From positions 1 to 61,794 of the forward strand of contig JBGAOY010000024.1 in the NCBI GenBank assembly GCA_044221555.1: 61,794 bases of DNA, given 5' to 3'. The stretch comes from JAEUJM01 sp044221555. GTDB taxonomy: Bacteria; Actinomycetota; Acidimicrobiia; Acidimicrobiales; DATDAH01. Of this stretch, positions 15,676 through 24,190 are shown one piece after another; the first letter of the stretch is position 1; each line of letters begins with the position of its first letter. The translations under genes were made by a program, and so were the position numbers. The notes beneath the pieces are model-generated. The model saw nothing but the letters and a program-made list of their open reading frames with translations, made no database searches and was not told where the DNA came from.

Positions 15676-17076
15676 ATGACCATCACCCGACGGCTGCTCG
15701 CGCTGGTGTTCGCGATCGCCCTCGTCGCCGCCGCCTGCGGTAGTGGCGACGACGACTCGAGCAGCGACGCCACCAGCGGCGGCACCGACACGCCGGCGGC
15801 GCCGACGTGCGACCAGACCGGCACGCTCAACGTGCCCGACGACTTCGACACCATCCAGGCCGCCGCCGATGCGGCCGGTCCCGGCGCGCTGGTGCTGGTC
15901 GCCGCCGGCACCTACGAGGAGGCGGTCAACGTCACCTGCCCCGACATCACGATCCGCGGCGTCGACCGCAACGACGTGGTGCTCGAAGGCAACTTCGAGC
16001 TCGAGAACGGCATCCGCGTCCTCGAGACCGACGGCGTGGTGGTCGAGAACATGACGGCCCAGAACTACACCGGCAACGGCTTCTTCTGGACCGGAGTGGA
16101 CGGCTACCGCGGCTCGTACCTCACCGCCATCCGCAACGGCGACTACGGCGTCTACGCCTACGGCTCGGTCAACGGCGTGCTCGAGCACTCCTACGGGTCG
16201 GGCAGCCCCGACGCCGGCGTCTACATCGGCCAGTGCGGCGACTGCAACGCCGTGGTCGATGACTTCACGTCCGAGTGGAACGGCCTGGGGTACTCCGGCA
16301 CCAACTCCACCAACGTGACCATCGTCAACTCGGTGTTCCGCCACAACCGCTCCGGCATCGTCCCCAACGCCGGCAGCTACGAGGGCTGCGCGCCCCCGGT
16401 CCGCAACACCATCGTGGGCAACATCGCCTCGGACAACGGCAACCTCGAGACCAGCGCCATCGCGGTGGCCGCGGAGTTCCCCGGCGTGGGCATCATCATC
16501 ACCGGCTCGAACGACAACATCGTCGAGCGCAACCGGGTCGACAACAACCCGGTGGCCGGCATCCTCGTGGCACCCACGCCCGAGTCGGACCCCATCGGCC
16601 CGCTGATCGACGAGCCCGACCCGGCCTGCGTCGAGGACTCGGTGCCGGTGTCCGATGCCGAGATCGCCCAGCTGCCCAACCCGCTCGTGTGGCACGCCCA
16701 CCGCAACCAGGTGGTCGGCAACACTGCCCAGGGCAACGACGCCAACGGCGGCTGGGACATCATGAGCGTCGAAGGCGAGGACAAGGAGAACTGCTTCGCC
16801 GACAACGACGCCGCCGTGTTCAGCCCCGCCGATCTCGAGCAGGCGGCGCCCTGCGGCGGCCCGTTCGGTGTCATCAACGCGGAGTCGGCGGCCCTCGTCG
16901 GCCTCCTCGACACCCAGCAGGCCGATCCGGCGGACTTCCAGACCGTCGACCTGCCCGACCCGGGCGATCTCGAGAACATGCCCGACGCCACGACCGCCCC
17001 GACCGAGCCCGCCCGGGGCCCGGTGGGTGAGATCGACGTCGACGTCATCGAGGTCCCGCCGGCGCCGACGGATTGA
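15676..17076 (+). CDS. right-handed beta-helix (NosD-like) lipoprotein
   Basis: This 466-residue exported lipoprotein has Cys21 in the lipobox LVAAAC, then a Ser/Asp/Thr-rich linker. The body has the entry motif DDFDTIQAAADAAGPGALVLV, followed by PbH1-type parallel beta-helix coils (ITIRGVDRNDVVLEG, VVVENMTAQNYTGNGFF, VTIVNSVFRHNRSGIV, NIVERNRVDNNPVAGI). Such folds bind or cleave carbohydrates, and NosD is one copper-related member. No lyase or hydrolase catalytic set was recognised. Several Cys pairs may be disulfides. It is preceded by a GGGGGGA ribosome site. Its stop overlaps the TTG start of the DUF1996 gene, and a cupredoxin lies upstream. Confidence 0.85.
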   Translation: MTITRRLLALVFAIALVAAACGSGDDDSSSDATSGGTDTPAAPTCDQTGTLNVPDDFDTIQAAADAAGPGALVLVAAGTYEEAVNVTCPDITIRGVDRNDVVLEGNFELENGIRVLETDGVVVENMTAQNYTGNGFFWTGVDGYRGSYLTAIRNGDYGVYAYGSVNGVLEHSYGSGSPDAGVYIGQCGDCNAVVDDFTSEWNGLGYSGTNSTNVTIVNSVFRHNRSGIVPNAGSYEGCAPPVRNTIVGNIASDNGNLETSAIAVAAEFPGVGIIITGSNDNIVERNRVDNNPVAGILVAPTPESDPIGPLIDEPDPACVEDSVPVSDAEIAQLPNPLVWHAHRNQVVGNTAQGNDANGGWDIMSVEGEDKENCFADNDAAVFSPADLEQAAPCGGPFGVINAESAALVGLLDTQQADPADFQTVDLPDPGDLENMPDATTAPTEPARGPVGEIDVDVIEVPPAPTD

Positions 17077-17963
17077 CCCGTCGCCGCACCGTCGTCGTGG
17101 CCGCGGCCGCCATCGCCCTCGTGGCGGTGGCGGCCGCGGTCGCGGTGTGGCGCACCTCCGGCTCCGAGGGCGCTGACCCGCCGACCGCGGCGGGCACGGC
17201 CGCCCCGCACGAGGGGCGCTTCGTGGTCGAGTGCACGTGGTCGAACTCCGCGCCCGTCGATCCCATCGTCCACTACGGCATGCCCGGCATGTCGCACCTC
17301 CACGAGTTCTTCGGCGCCGTCGGCGTCGACGCGTCCACGACCGTGGACGACCTCGTCGACGCCGACACGACCTGTCGCAACAAGGAGGACCGGGCCAGCT
17401 ACTGGGCGCCCGCGCTCTACGACGGTGACCGGCGCATCGAGCCGTCCGGCTCCAACGCCTACTACCGGGCCGCCCCCGGGGTGGACCCCACCACGGTCGT
17501 CCCCTTCCCCCTCGGGCTGAAGATGCTCGGCGGCAACCAGTTCTCGACCGAGGAGCAGGACACCGACATCGTCGGGTTCTCGTGCGGGTTCAATCCGAGG
17601 CGCCACGCCGCCCCGCCCGACTGCGGCGAGGGCTCACCGCTACGGGTGCGCGTGACCTATCCCGACTGCTGGGACGGCGAGCACCTCGACGACCCCGTCG
17701 ACCACACCAGCCACATGGCCTACAGCGACGCCGACGAGTGCCCCGACAGCCACCCCGTGCCCGTGCCCCAGCTCGAGTTCATCATCGAGTACCCGTTCTG
17801 GGGCGACGCCTCGGACCTGCGCCTCGCCTCGGGTGAGACCTTCACCGCCCACGCCGACTTCTTCAACGCCTGGGACCCCGACGCCCTCGCCACCGACGTG
17901 CGCTACTGCATCAACGCCGACGTCGTGTGCGGTGTGGCCCAGCTGGGCCCCCACGGCACCTGA
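17073..17963 (+). CDS. DUF1996 domain-containing exported protein
   Basis: The 296-residue protein has an N-terminal membrane or signal helix (TVVVAAAAIALVAVAAAVAVW). It then carries the DUF1996 hallmarks: CTWSNSAPVDPIVHYGMPGMSHLHEFFG near residues 54-81, the SYWAPALY segment, and late CxDGEHLDDPVDHTSHMAY and HADFFNAWD blocks with several His and Asp. Fungal and bacterial members are secreted, and I know of no proven activity. The conserved His/Asp layout suggests a metal site. The start is TTG 17073, which overlaps the upstream stop as TTGA, so the product depends on translation of the beta-helix gene. The two proteins probably work together at the cell surface. Confidence 0.85.
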   Translation: MTRRRTVVVAAAAIALVAVAAAVAVWRTSGSEGADPPTAAGTAAPHEGRFVVECTWSNSAPVDPIVHYGMPGMSHLHEFFGAVGVDASTTVDDLVDADTTCRNKEDRASYWAPALYDGDRRIEPSGSNAYYRAAPGVDPTTVVPFPLGLKMLGGNQFSTEEQDTDIVGFSCGFNPRRHAAPPDCGEGSPLRVRVTYPDCWDGEHLDDPVDHTSHMAYSDADECPDSHPVPVPQLEFIIEYPFWGDASDLRLASGETFTAHADFFNAWDPDALATDVRYCINADVVCGVAQLGPHGT

Positions 17964-17994
17964 CCCCCCGCTCGCACCCGACCGCCCGGCGCTG

Positions 17995-18009
17995 ACCCCG
18001 GAATCCGGT
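17995..18009. repeat. copy of a 15-bp motif shared with the 43706 hairpin
   Basis: ACCCCGGAATCCGGT matches the reverse complement of 43711-43725 at 14 of 15 bases. Here it lies in the leader of azlC and contains the small dyad CCGGA-A-TCCGG. With only two copies seen, it may be a dispersed intergenic element or a coincidence. Confidence 0.3.
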
Positions 18010-18045
18010 ATCGGGTCCAGGCGGACCGAACGCTAGACAGGGCCC

Positions 18046-18834
18046 GTGCGGTCCTCCGAGTTCCGAGCCGGTATGGCCGCGGTCACGCCGTTGCTCGTGG
18101 GGGTGATCCCGTTCGGCCTCGTGGCCGGGGCCGCGCCGCTCGACGCCGGCCTCGGTGGCGGCGTGGCCATCGGGCTGTCCACCATCGTCTTCGCGGGGGC
18201 GTCGCAGCTGGCCATGGTCGACGTGCTGGGCGACGGCGGCTCGGTGCTCATCGCCGTCCTCACCGCCTGGACCATCAACCTGCGGCTGATGCTCTACTCG
18301 GCCTCGCTGTCGCCCTACCTGACCAAGGAGCCCCTCGGCCGGCGCACCTGGGCCGCCTACCTGCTCACCGACCAGGCCTACGCCGTCTCGATCACCCGCT
18401 GGTCGGGCGGCGGACGTGCCGCCGCGCCCGAACGCCGCCTGCCCTTCTACTTCGGCGCGGCCGTGGCCCTCTGGGTCAACTGGCAGATCTGCACCGTCAT
18501 CGGCGTGCTCATCGGGGCGGCCATCCCCGACTCGCTGCCCATCGAGTTCGCCATCCCCCTGGTGTTCCTGGTGCTCCTCGTGCCCACCCTCACCTCGTCG
18601 CCGGCGGTGGTCGCCGCCATCTTCGGCGGGGGCGCCGCCGTGGTCTGCGCCGAGCTCGGCGGTGAGCACCTCGCCATCGCCGTCGGGGCCATCAGCGGCA
18701 TCACGGCCGGCGTCGTCGCCGAGTACCTGCGCGACGGGCCTGCGGTCAGCGCGCCGGCCCCCGAGCCCCGTGACGACGACGATCCCGGGGCGGAGCGGGA
18801 CGAACCGGACCACGGCGCCGGGGGCGAGCGATGA
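18046..18834 (+). CDS. azlC: AzlC-family branched-chain amino acid exporter subunit
   Basis: The 262-residue polytopic protein matches AzlC: early FRAGMAAVTPLLVGVIPFGLVAG, then GLSTIVFAGASQLAMVDVL, and TAWTINLRLMLYSASLSPYL, the conserved N-L-R signature. It pairs with small AzlD to form an exporter of branched-chain amino acids or analogues. The start is GTG 18046. The last 30 residues are an acidic/Pro-rich tail. The ATGA overlap with azlD at 18831-18834 shows a two-gene operon. No Lrp-type regulator is adjacent. Confidence 0.93.
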   Translation: MRSSEFRAGMAAVTPLLVGVIPFGLVAGAAPLDAGLGGGVAIGLSTIVFAGASQLAMVDVLGDGGSVLIAVLTAWTINLRLMLYSASLSPYLTKEPLGRRTWAAYLLTDQAYAVSITRWSGGGRAAAPERRLPFYFGAAVALWVNWQICTVIGVLIGAAIPDSLPIEFAIPLVFLVLLVPTLTSSPAVVAAIFGGGAAVVCAELGGEHLAIAVGAISGITAGVVAEYLRDGPAVSAPAPEPRDDDDPGAERDEPDHGAGGER

Positions 18835-19142
18835 GCCGGGTGTGGGTCGCGGTGATCCTCGGTGGCATCGGCACCTTCTCGATGCGGGCCTCGTTCCTGA
18901 TGGCGGCCCACCGCATGGCCGACGTGCCGCCCATCGTGCAGCGCGTCCTGCGCCAGATCCCACCCGCCGCCCTCGCCTCGCTCGTGGTGCCCGCCTTCCT
19001 GCGCCCGGACGGCCACTTCGAGATCTGGACCGCCGAGCTCGGCGCCGGCTTGGTCGCTGCGCTGGTCGCCTGGCGCACGCGCAACTCCATCCTCACCCTC
19101 GTGGTGGGGATGGCCGTGCTCATCGCGCTCGACGCACTCTGA
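18831..19142 (+). CDS. azlD: AzlD-family transporter subunit
   Basis: This 103-residue protein has about four membrane helices and the AzlD pattern: GGIGTFSMRASFL at the N-terminus, then VQRVLRQIPPAALASLVVPAFL, and a C-terminal hydrophobic helix. It is the obligate small partner of AzlC and overlaps it by 4 bp (ATGA). It ends 14 bp from the convergent amidohydrolase gene with no hairpin between them. Confidence 0.92.
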   Translation: MSRVWVAVILGGIGTFSMRASFLMAAHRMADVPPIVQRVLRQIPPAALASLVVPAFLRPDGHFEIWTAELGAGLVAALVAWRTRNSILTLVVGMAVLIALDAL

Positions 19143-19156
19143 AGGTGCAGGTGCTC

Positions 19157-20017
19157 CTAGAGGGCGAAGACCCGCAGGGCGTTCTCTCGGAGGAACTTGG
19201 GCCAGACGTGGTCGCGGAAGGGCACGTCGGGCAGCTCGGCGAAGATGCGGTCGAGGCTGAGGCCCATCGGGTAGTAGCCCGCGTACATGATCTTGTCGGC
19301 GCCGCGGGTGTTGGCGTAGTCGATGATGGCCCTGGGGTAGTACTTCGGGGCGAAGGCGCTGGTCATGTAGTGCAGTCCCGGCCACTTCAACATGAGCTTG
19401 ACCGCCAGCTCCTCCCAGGGCTCGGCCCCGTGGCGCATCACGATCACCAGCTCCGGGAAGTCGTAGCAGACCTGGTCGAAGTGCATGACGTCCTGTGGAT
19501 GGGAGGGGAAGCGGGGGCCGGCGATCCCGGCGTTGGCCACGATGGGCAGGCCGAGGTCGATGCAGGCCTGGTAGATCGGGTAGTAGCGCCGGTCGCTCAC
19601 CGGGACGGGCGGGTTGCACCCCGACGGGAAGGTGGTGACCGCCTTGATGGCGTGCGTCTCGTGCGCCTCGCGGATCCGGCGCACCGCGGCCGTGATCTGG
19701 TTCGGGTCGATCTCGAGGCTGGCCGAGAAGCGGTCGGGGTGGTCACGAAGCGCCCGCTCGGCCGCCTCCGACCCGATCCCGACGAGGCCGCGCTCGATGC
19801 CGCAGCGGTCCATCGCCTCCAGCGTGATGGCCACGGCGTCGTCCTCGGGTGCCTTGTGGTCCGGGATGTCGGTGAACATGTACTCCGCCGGCATCTCCAT
19901 CTCGGCCGACTCGGCGTCGCGGAGGTTCTTGCGCAGGTAGTCGTACTTCTGGCGCGACTCGGCCGACGGGAACCCGAGCATCAGGTCGATCGCGCCGAGG
20001 TCGGTGGGCATGGTCAT
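19157..20017 (-). CDS. amidohydrolase-family (amidohydrolase 2) protein
   Basis: The 286-residue TIM-barrel protein of the amidohydrolase-2/decarboxylase type has recognisable blocks SASLEIDPNQI, the HAIKAVTTFPSG strand, LPIVANAGIAGPRFPSHP, VIVMRHGAEPW and the late KIMYAGYYPMGLSLDRI. The usual first HxH on strand 1 is not visible (the N-terminus reads AIDLMLGFPSAE), so the metal site would be incomplete, as in some decarboxylases and lactonases of the group. It is common in actinobacterial steroid and aromatic catabolic clusters, consistent with the SDR and Rieske genes next door. Substrate unknown. Confidence 0.82.
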   Translation of the reverse strand: MTMPTDLGAIDLMLGFPSAESRQKYDYLRKNLRDAESAEMEMPAEYMFTDIPDHKAPEDDAVAITLEAMDRCGIERGLVGIGSEAAERALRDHPDRFSASLEIDPNQITAAVRRIREAHETHAIKAVTTFPSGCNPPVPVSDRRYYPIYQACIDLGLPIVANAGIAGPRFPSHPQDVMHFDQVCYDFPELVIVMRHGAEPWEELAVKLMLKWPGLHYMTSAFAPKYYPRAIIDYANTRGADKIMYAGYYPMGLSLDRIFAELPDVPFRDHVWPKFLRENALRVFAL

Positions 20018-20104
20018 GGCCGTGCAGTGTGGTCGGGACGGCCGCGCCCCGCCAGCGCGGGCCCGAGCGGCCCCTCAGAGCGGGTCAGGCGCCATGATGG
20101 GCCG

Positions 20105-20899
20105 ATGGGAACCATCGCGATCACCGGGTCGGCATCGGGCATGGGCGCGGCCACTGCCGCCCGTTTGCAGGCGGACGGCCACCGAGTCATCGGGGTCGAC
20201 CTGCACCGTGCCGACATCGAGGCCGATCTCGCCACCCCCGAGGGGCGCACGGCGGCGATCGACGGGGTGCTCGACCGCTGCGACGGTGTGCTGCAGGGCC
20301 TGGTGCCCTTCGCCGGCCTCGGCCCGCTCCCCGACCGGCCGGGCCCCATCGTCGTGGCGGTGAACTACTTCGGCGCCATCGCCCTGCTCGAGGGCCTGCG
20401 TCCCGCCCTGGCGGCGGCGCCCGACGGCGCCGCCGCGGTGGCCATCAGCTCGAACTCCACGACGGTCCAGCCCGGTGTCCCCGCCGCGGTGGTCGAGGCG
20501 TGCCTCGCCGGCGACGAGGACGCGGCCAAGGCCGCCAGCGAGCCCGACGGCTCGTTCGGCGCCTACCCCGCCACCAAGACGGCCATCGCCCGCTGGAGCC
20601 GCACCCACGCCGTCACCGACGAGTGGATCGGCGCCGGCATCAACCTCAACGTGGTCGCCCCCGGGATGGTGGCCACCGCCATGGTCGACGAGGGCCTGGC
20701 CGACCCGATGCTGGCACCCTTCCTGAAGGACTTCCCGCTGCCCGTGGGTCGCCCGGGGCGCCCGGAGGAGTTGGCCGCGCTGGTGGCGTTCCTGCTCGGC
20801 CCCGAGGCCCGCTTCTTCGTCGGCTCGGTGATCTTCGCCGACGGCGGTACCGACGCCCTGCTGCGCCCCGACGCCATCCCGTCCAACTGGCAGCTCTGA
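20105..20899 (+). CDS. short-chain dehydrogenase/reductase
   Basis: This 264-residue classical SDR has the cofactor motif TGSASGMG at residues 5-12, an acidic residue after strand 2 (GVDLHRADIEADL) that favours NAD(H), an N-S-S strand (AISSNSTT), the catalytic YPATK near 155 and the C-terminal FFVGSVIFADGGTDALLR. It resembles 3-alpha-hydroxysteroid dehydrogenase/carbonyl reductase types with a short core. ATG 20105 is used because the frame upstream is antisense to the amidohydrolase gene. Its position near a D-aminoacylase-type and a Rieske gene suggests a catabolic role. Confidence 0.9.
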   Translation: MGTIAITGSASGMGAATAARLQADGHRVIGVDLHRADIEADLATPEGRTAAIDGVLDRCDGVLQGLVPFAGLGPLPDRPGPIVVAVNYFGAIALLEGLRPALAAAPDGAAAVAISSNSTTVQPGVPAAVVEACLAGDEDAAKAASEPDGSFGAYPATKTAIARWSRTHAVTDEWIGAGINLNVVAPGMVATAMVDEGLADPMLAPFLKDFPLPVGRPGRPEELAALVAFLLGPEARFFVGSVIFADGGTDALLRPDAIPSNWQL

Positions 20900-21010
20900 G
20901 CCCTGCTCCTGGACGCGGCCCCGTGTTGCCACCACGAACACGGCGGCGCGGCCAGAACGGGAGCCGGGGCGCGCGAGGATGACCGCAGCAGTCCACCAGG
21001 GGGAACCAGC

Positions 21011-22729
21011 ATGCACGACGTAGTGATCCGGGGCGGCCGCGTGGTCGACGGCACCGGCGAGCCGGCACGGGTCGCCGACATCGCCGTCACCGACGGGGTG
21101 ATCACCGAGGTGGGACGCCTCGAGGACACCGCCGCCACCCGCACCATCGACGCCGACGGGCTGACCGTCACACCGGGGGTGGTCGACATCCACACCCACT
21201 ACGACGGCCAGGCCACCTGGGACGCGCAGCTCACCCCGTCCTGCTGGCACGGCGTCACCACGGTGGTCATGGGCAACTGCGGCGTGGGGTTCGCGCCCGT
21301 GCGCCCCGGCTCGGAGGACTGGCTCATCCAGCTGATGGAGGGCGTGGAGGACATCCCCGGCACTGCACTTGCCGAAGGCATCTCGTGGGGTTGGGAGAGC
21401 TTCCCCCAGTACCTCGACGTGCTCGACGGGCTCCCACACGCGGTGGACGTGGCCACGCAGGTCCCGCACGGGGCGGTGCGGGCCTACGTCATGGGCGAGC
21501 GGGGCGCACGCAACGAGCCCGCGACCGCCGAGGACATCGAGGCCATGGCCGCCATCGTCCGCGACGGCATCGCCGTCGGGGCGTTGGGGTTCTCGACCTC
21601 GCGGACGATCATGCACCGGGCGGTCGACGGCGAGCCCGTGCCCGGCACCTTCGCCGCCGAGGACGAGCTGTTCGGCATCGGCCGGGCGCTGGGCGACCTC
21701 GGCACCGGCATCTTCGAGCTGGCGCCGGCGGGCGTGATGGGTGAGGACCTGGCCGCGCCCGAGCGCGAGGTGGACTGGATGCGGCGACTGTCGTCCGCCA
21801 TCGGTCGCCCGGTCAGCTTCGCCCTGTCACAGCACAACGTGGCGCCCGACCAGTGGCGCGAGGTCCTGCGCCTGGCGCGGGCCGCCAACGCCGAGGGCGC
21901 AGACCTGCGGGCGCAGGTGAGTGGCCGCCCCCTGAACATGCTGATCGGCTTCCAGACCTTCCACCCGTTCAAGTCGATCCCCAGCTACGTGGCCATCGCC
22001 GATCTGGCGCTGCCCGAGCGGGTGGCCGCGCTGCGCCGGCCCGAGGTGCGGGCGGCGATCCTGAGCGAGGAGGCGCCCGACGACCCGTTGCTCGAGTACG
22101 TCAGCGCCAGCTTCGATCGCATCTTCCCCATGGGCGAGCCTCCGGACTACGAGCCGGGCCCCGACCAGAGCGTGGCGGCCATCGCCGCACGCGAGGGCCG
22201 TCCCGCCAACGAGGTGCTCTACGACCTGATGCTGGCCCACGACGGCCGGGAGCTGCTGATGTTCGCCCTCCTCGGGTACAGCCACGGGAACCTGGACGAC
22301 ATGCGGGAGATGATCCTGCACCCCAACGCCGCCCTGGGGTTGTCGGACGGTGGCGCCCACTGCGGCGTGATCTGCGACGCCAGCATCCCCACCTTCATGC
22401 TCACCCACTGGGCACGAGACCGCGACCGGGGCGAGCGACTGCCGCTGGAGCTGGTCGTGTCGAAGATGACCCGCGACACCGCGCGCCTCTACGGCCTGGG
22501 TGACCGCGGCGTGCTGGCCCCCGGCTACCGGGCCGACCTCAACCTGATCGACCTGGACGGGCTGCAACTGCGCCTCCCCGAGCTGGTGTTCGACCTGCCC
22601 GCCGGGGCCCGCCGGCTGATCCAGAAGGCCGACGGCTACGTGGCCACGATGGTCGGCGGTGAGGTGACCCTGGAGCACGGTGACGACACCGGCGCCCGGC
22701 CCGGCCGCCTGGTGCGCGGCGCCCGCTGA
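21011..22729 (+). CDS. D-aminoacylase/N-acyl-D-amino-acid deacylase family amidohydrolase
   Basis: The 572-residue metal-dependent hydrolase has the start block DVVIRGGRVVDGTGEPAR, the zinc motif DIHTHYDGQATWD near 58-69, MGNCGVGFAPVRPG, and late elements GLSDGGAHCGVICDAS and TRDTARLYGLGDRG, followed by the small beta domain GYRADLNLIDLDGL. This is the urease-like amidohydrolase layout of D-aminoacylases and of related uncharacterised actinobacterial deacylases. It could remove N-acyl groups from D-amino acids or cleave cyclic amides. The ribosome site GGGGGAA precedes ATG. It ends 17 bp before the Rieske gene, so these two are likely one transcript. Confidence 0.89.
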   Translation: MHDVVIRGGRVVDGTGEPARVADIAVTDGVITEVGRLEDTAATRTIDADGLTVTPGVVDIHTHYDGQATWDAQLTPSCWHGVTTVVMGNCGVGFAPVRPGSEDWLIQLMEGVEDIPGTALAEGISWGWESFPQYLDVLDGLPHAVDVATQVPHGAVRAYVMGERGARNEPATAEDIEAMAAIVRDGIAVGALGFSTSRTIMHRAVDGEPVPGTFAAEDELFGIGRALGDLGTGIFELAPAGVMGEDLAAPEREVDWMRRLSSAIGRPVSFALSQHNVAPDQWREVLRLARAANAEGADLRAQVSGRPLNMLIGFQTFHPFKSIPSYVAIADLALPERVAALRRPEVRAAILSEEAPDDPLLEYVSASFDRIFPMGEPPDYEPGPDQSVAAIAAREGRPANEVLYDLMLAHDGRELLMFALLGYSHGNLDDMREMILHPNAALGLSDGGAHCGVICDASIPTFMLTHWARDRDRGERLPLELVVSKMTRDTARLYGLGDRGVLAPGYRADLNLIDLDGLQLRLPELVFDLPAGARRLIQKADGYVATMVGGEVTLEHGDDTGARPGRLVRGAR

Positions 22730-22746
22730 CGAGTCGACCCGGCCCG

Positions 22747-24123
22747 ATGACCGACCTGCACTCCGATCCGCCGACCGCCCTGCACACCGACCAGGCACCC
22801 GTCGGCGCGACCATCCGCACCGGTATCGGCGCCGCGGGGCCCGTCACCGTGCCGGCCGACCGCTACACGTCGGCGACCTTCGCGGCGCTCGAGCACCAGC
22901 GGTTGTGGCCCCGGGTGTGGCAGCTGGCCTGCACCCTCGACCACGTCGCCGAGCCGGGCGACGTGTTCGACTACCGCCTCGGTGACCGCTCGGTGCTGGT
23001 GGTGCGGGGCGACGACGGTGTGCTGCGGGCGTTCGAGAACGTCTGCATGCACCGCGGCAGCGAGCTGTGCCCTGGCTCGACGAACGGCCTCACCGAGCTG
23101 CGCTGCAGCTACCACCGCTGGAGCTGGGACCTGGCCGGCCGACTCCGCGAGGTGCCGTCCCGCAGAGGGTTCGGCGTCCTGCCGGCCGACGACTACGGCC
23201 TGCGCACGGTGGGGGTCGACACCTGGGGCCCGCTGGTGTTCGTGCATCCCGGGCCGGCCGACGCCGAGCATCCCGGCTTGGCCGAGTTCCTGGGCGAGGT
23301 GCCCGGGGACATCGACTGGGTGGGCCTCGACGACTTCCGCTGCCGCTACCTGGTGTCGATCCCCCTGGCCGCGAACTGGAAGACGATCATCGACGGGTTC
23401 AGCGAGACCTACCACGTGCAGGGGATCCACCGCGAGATGCTGCCCAGCGTGGACGACGTGGACGGGCCGCAGACGATCTGGGCGCACCACGGCAAGCTCG
23501 AGCAGCGCTACGGCCTGCCCTCGCCACGGCTCCGTGACCGGCCGGACGACGAGACCGTGTGGCGATCGTTCGTCGAGGTGATGGGCGAGCGCATCGGCGT
23601 GGGCGACAAGGCCACCGCCGGCCCCGCGCCCGAGGTGCCCGAGGGGGCCACGCTTCGTGACGTGCTCGCCGGGCGCCTGCGGACGCACAACCGGTCCACG
23701 GGGTTGGACTTCTCGGCGTTCGACGACGACCAGTTGTTGACCATGTCGCAGTACAACCTGTTCCCCAACGTGACCATGGTGGTGTTCCCCGACCTGTTGT
23801 CGGTGGTGCGCTCCCGCCCGGGCGCCACACCCGACGAGGGCACCATGGACGTGTTCGTCTTCGAGCGAGTGCCCGCCGGACCCGACCCGGCCCCTCCGAT
23901 CCGGACGAAGCCGCTCGACGTGACCCTGCCGCCGGATGGCGACCTGCCCATCGGCCTGGTGCTGAGCCAGGACGTGGCCAACGCCGAGCGCGCCCAGCGG
24001 GGCCTGCACCAGCCCGGCTTCACTCGCGTCACCCTGTCGAACGAGGAGTGCCGCATCTGGAACCTGCACCGCAACCTCGAGCGCTGGCTCGACATCTCCC
24101 CCACCGAGATCATCGGCCTCTGA
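22747..24123 (+). CDS. Rieske [2Fe-2S] aromatic ring-hydroxylating oxygenase alpha subunit
   Basis: The 458-residue protein has a Rieske domain with CMHRGSELC and, 18 residues on, CSYHRWSWDLAG, giving the CxH...CxxH cluster ligands. The mononuclear iron site follows in DGFSETYHVQGIH, with the bridging Asp/Glu. It would hydroxylate or demethylate an aromatic, sterol or quaternary amine substrate and needs a separate ferredoxin/reductase; neither is nearby. Middle segments NLFPNVTMVVFPD and WLDISP-type ends fit the family. It is probably co-transcribed with the upstream deacylase. Substrate unknown. Confidence 0.92.
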   Translation: MTDLHSDPPTALHTDQAPVGATIRTGIGAAGPVTVPADRYTSATFAALEHQRLWPRVWQLACTLDHVAEPGDVFDYRLGDRSVLVVRGDDGVLRAFENVCMHRGSELCPGSTNGLTELRCSYHRWSWDLAGRLREVPSRRGFGVLPADDYGLRTVGVDTWGPLVFVHPGPADAEHPGLAEFLGEVPGDIDWVGLDDFRCRYLVSIPLAANWKTIIDGFSETYHVQGIHREMLPSVDDVDGPQTIWAHHGKLEQRYGLPSPRLRDRPDDETVWRSFVEVMGERIGVGDKATAGPAPEVPEGATLRDVLAGRLRTHNRSTGLDFSAFDDDQLLTMSQYNLFPNVTMVVFPDLLSVVRSRPGATPDEGTMDVFVFERVPAGPDPAPPIRTKPLDVTLPPDGDLPIGLVLSQDVANAERAQRGLHQPGFTRVTLSNEECRIWNLHRNLERWLDISPTEIIGL

Positions 24124-24143
24124 GCGACCGCTCGAACGGTCGC
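24124..24143. terminator. short hairpin between convergent genes
   Basis: GCGACCG-CTCGAA-CGGTCGC forms a perfect 7-bp stem with a 6-base loop directly after the Rieske stop codon. It faces the convergent alpha/beta hydrolase gene that ends at 24191. Confidence 0.5.
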
Positions 24144-24190
24144 GAACGGCGGGACGGGGGCGGGCAGGCGGCGGGCCGGTCGCGGCGAGC

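Noticed and set aside
18416..20899. A single 827-codon frame joining azlC, azlD and SDR regions
   Set aside because: Only the final 264 codons show SDR motifs; the rest overlaps azlC, azlD and the amidohydrolase in wrong frames.
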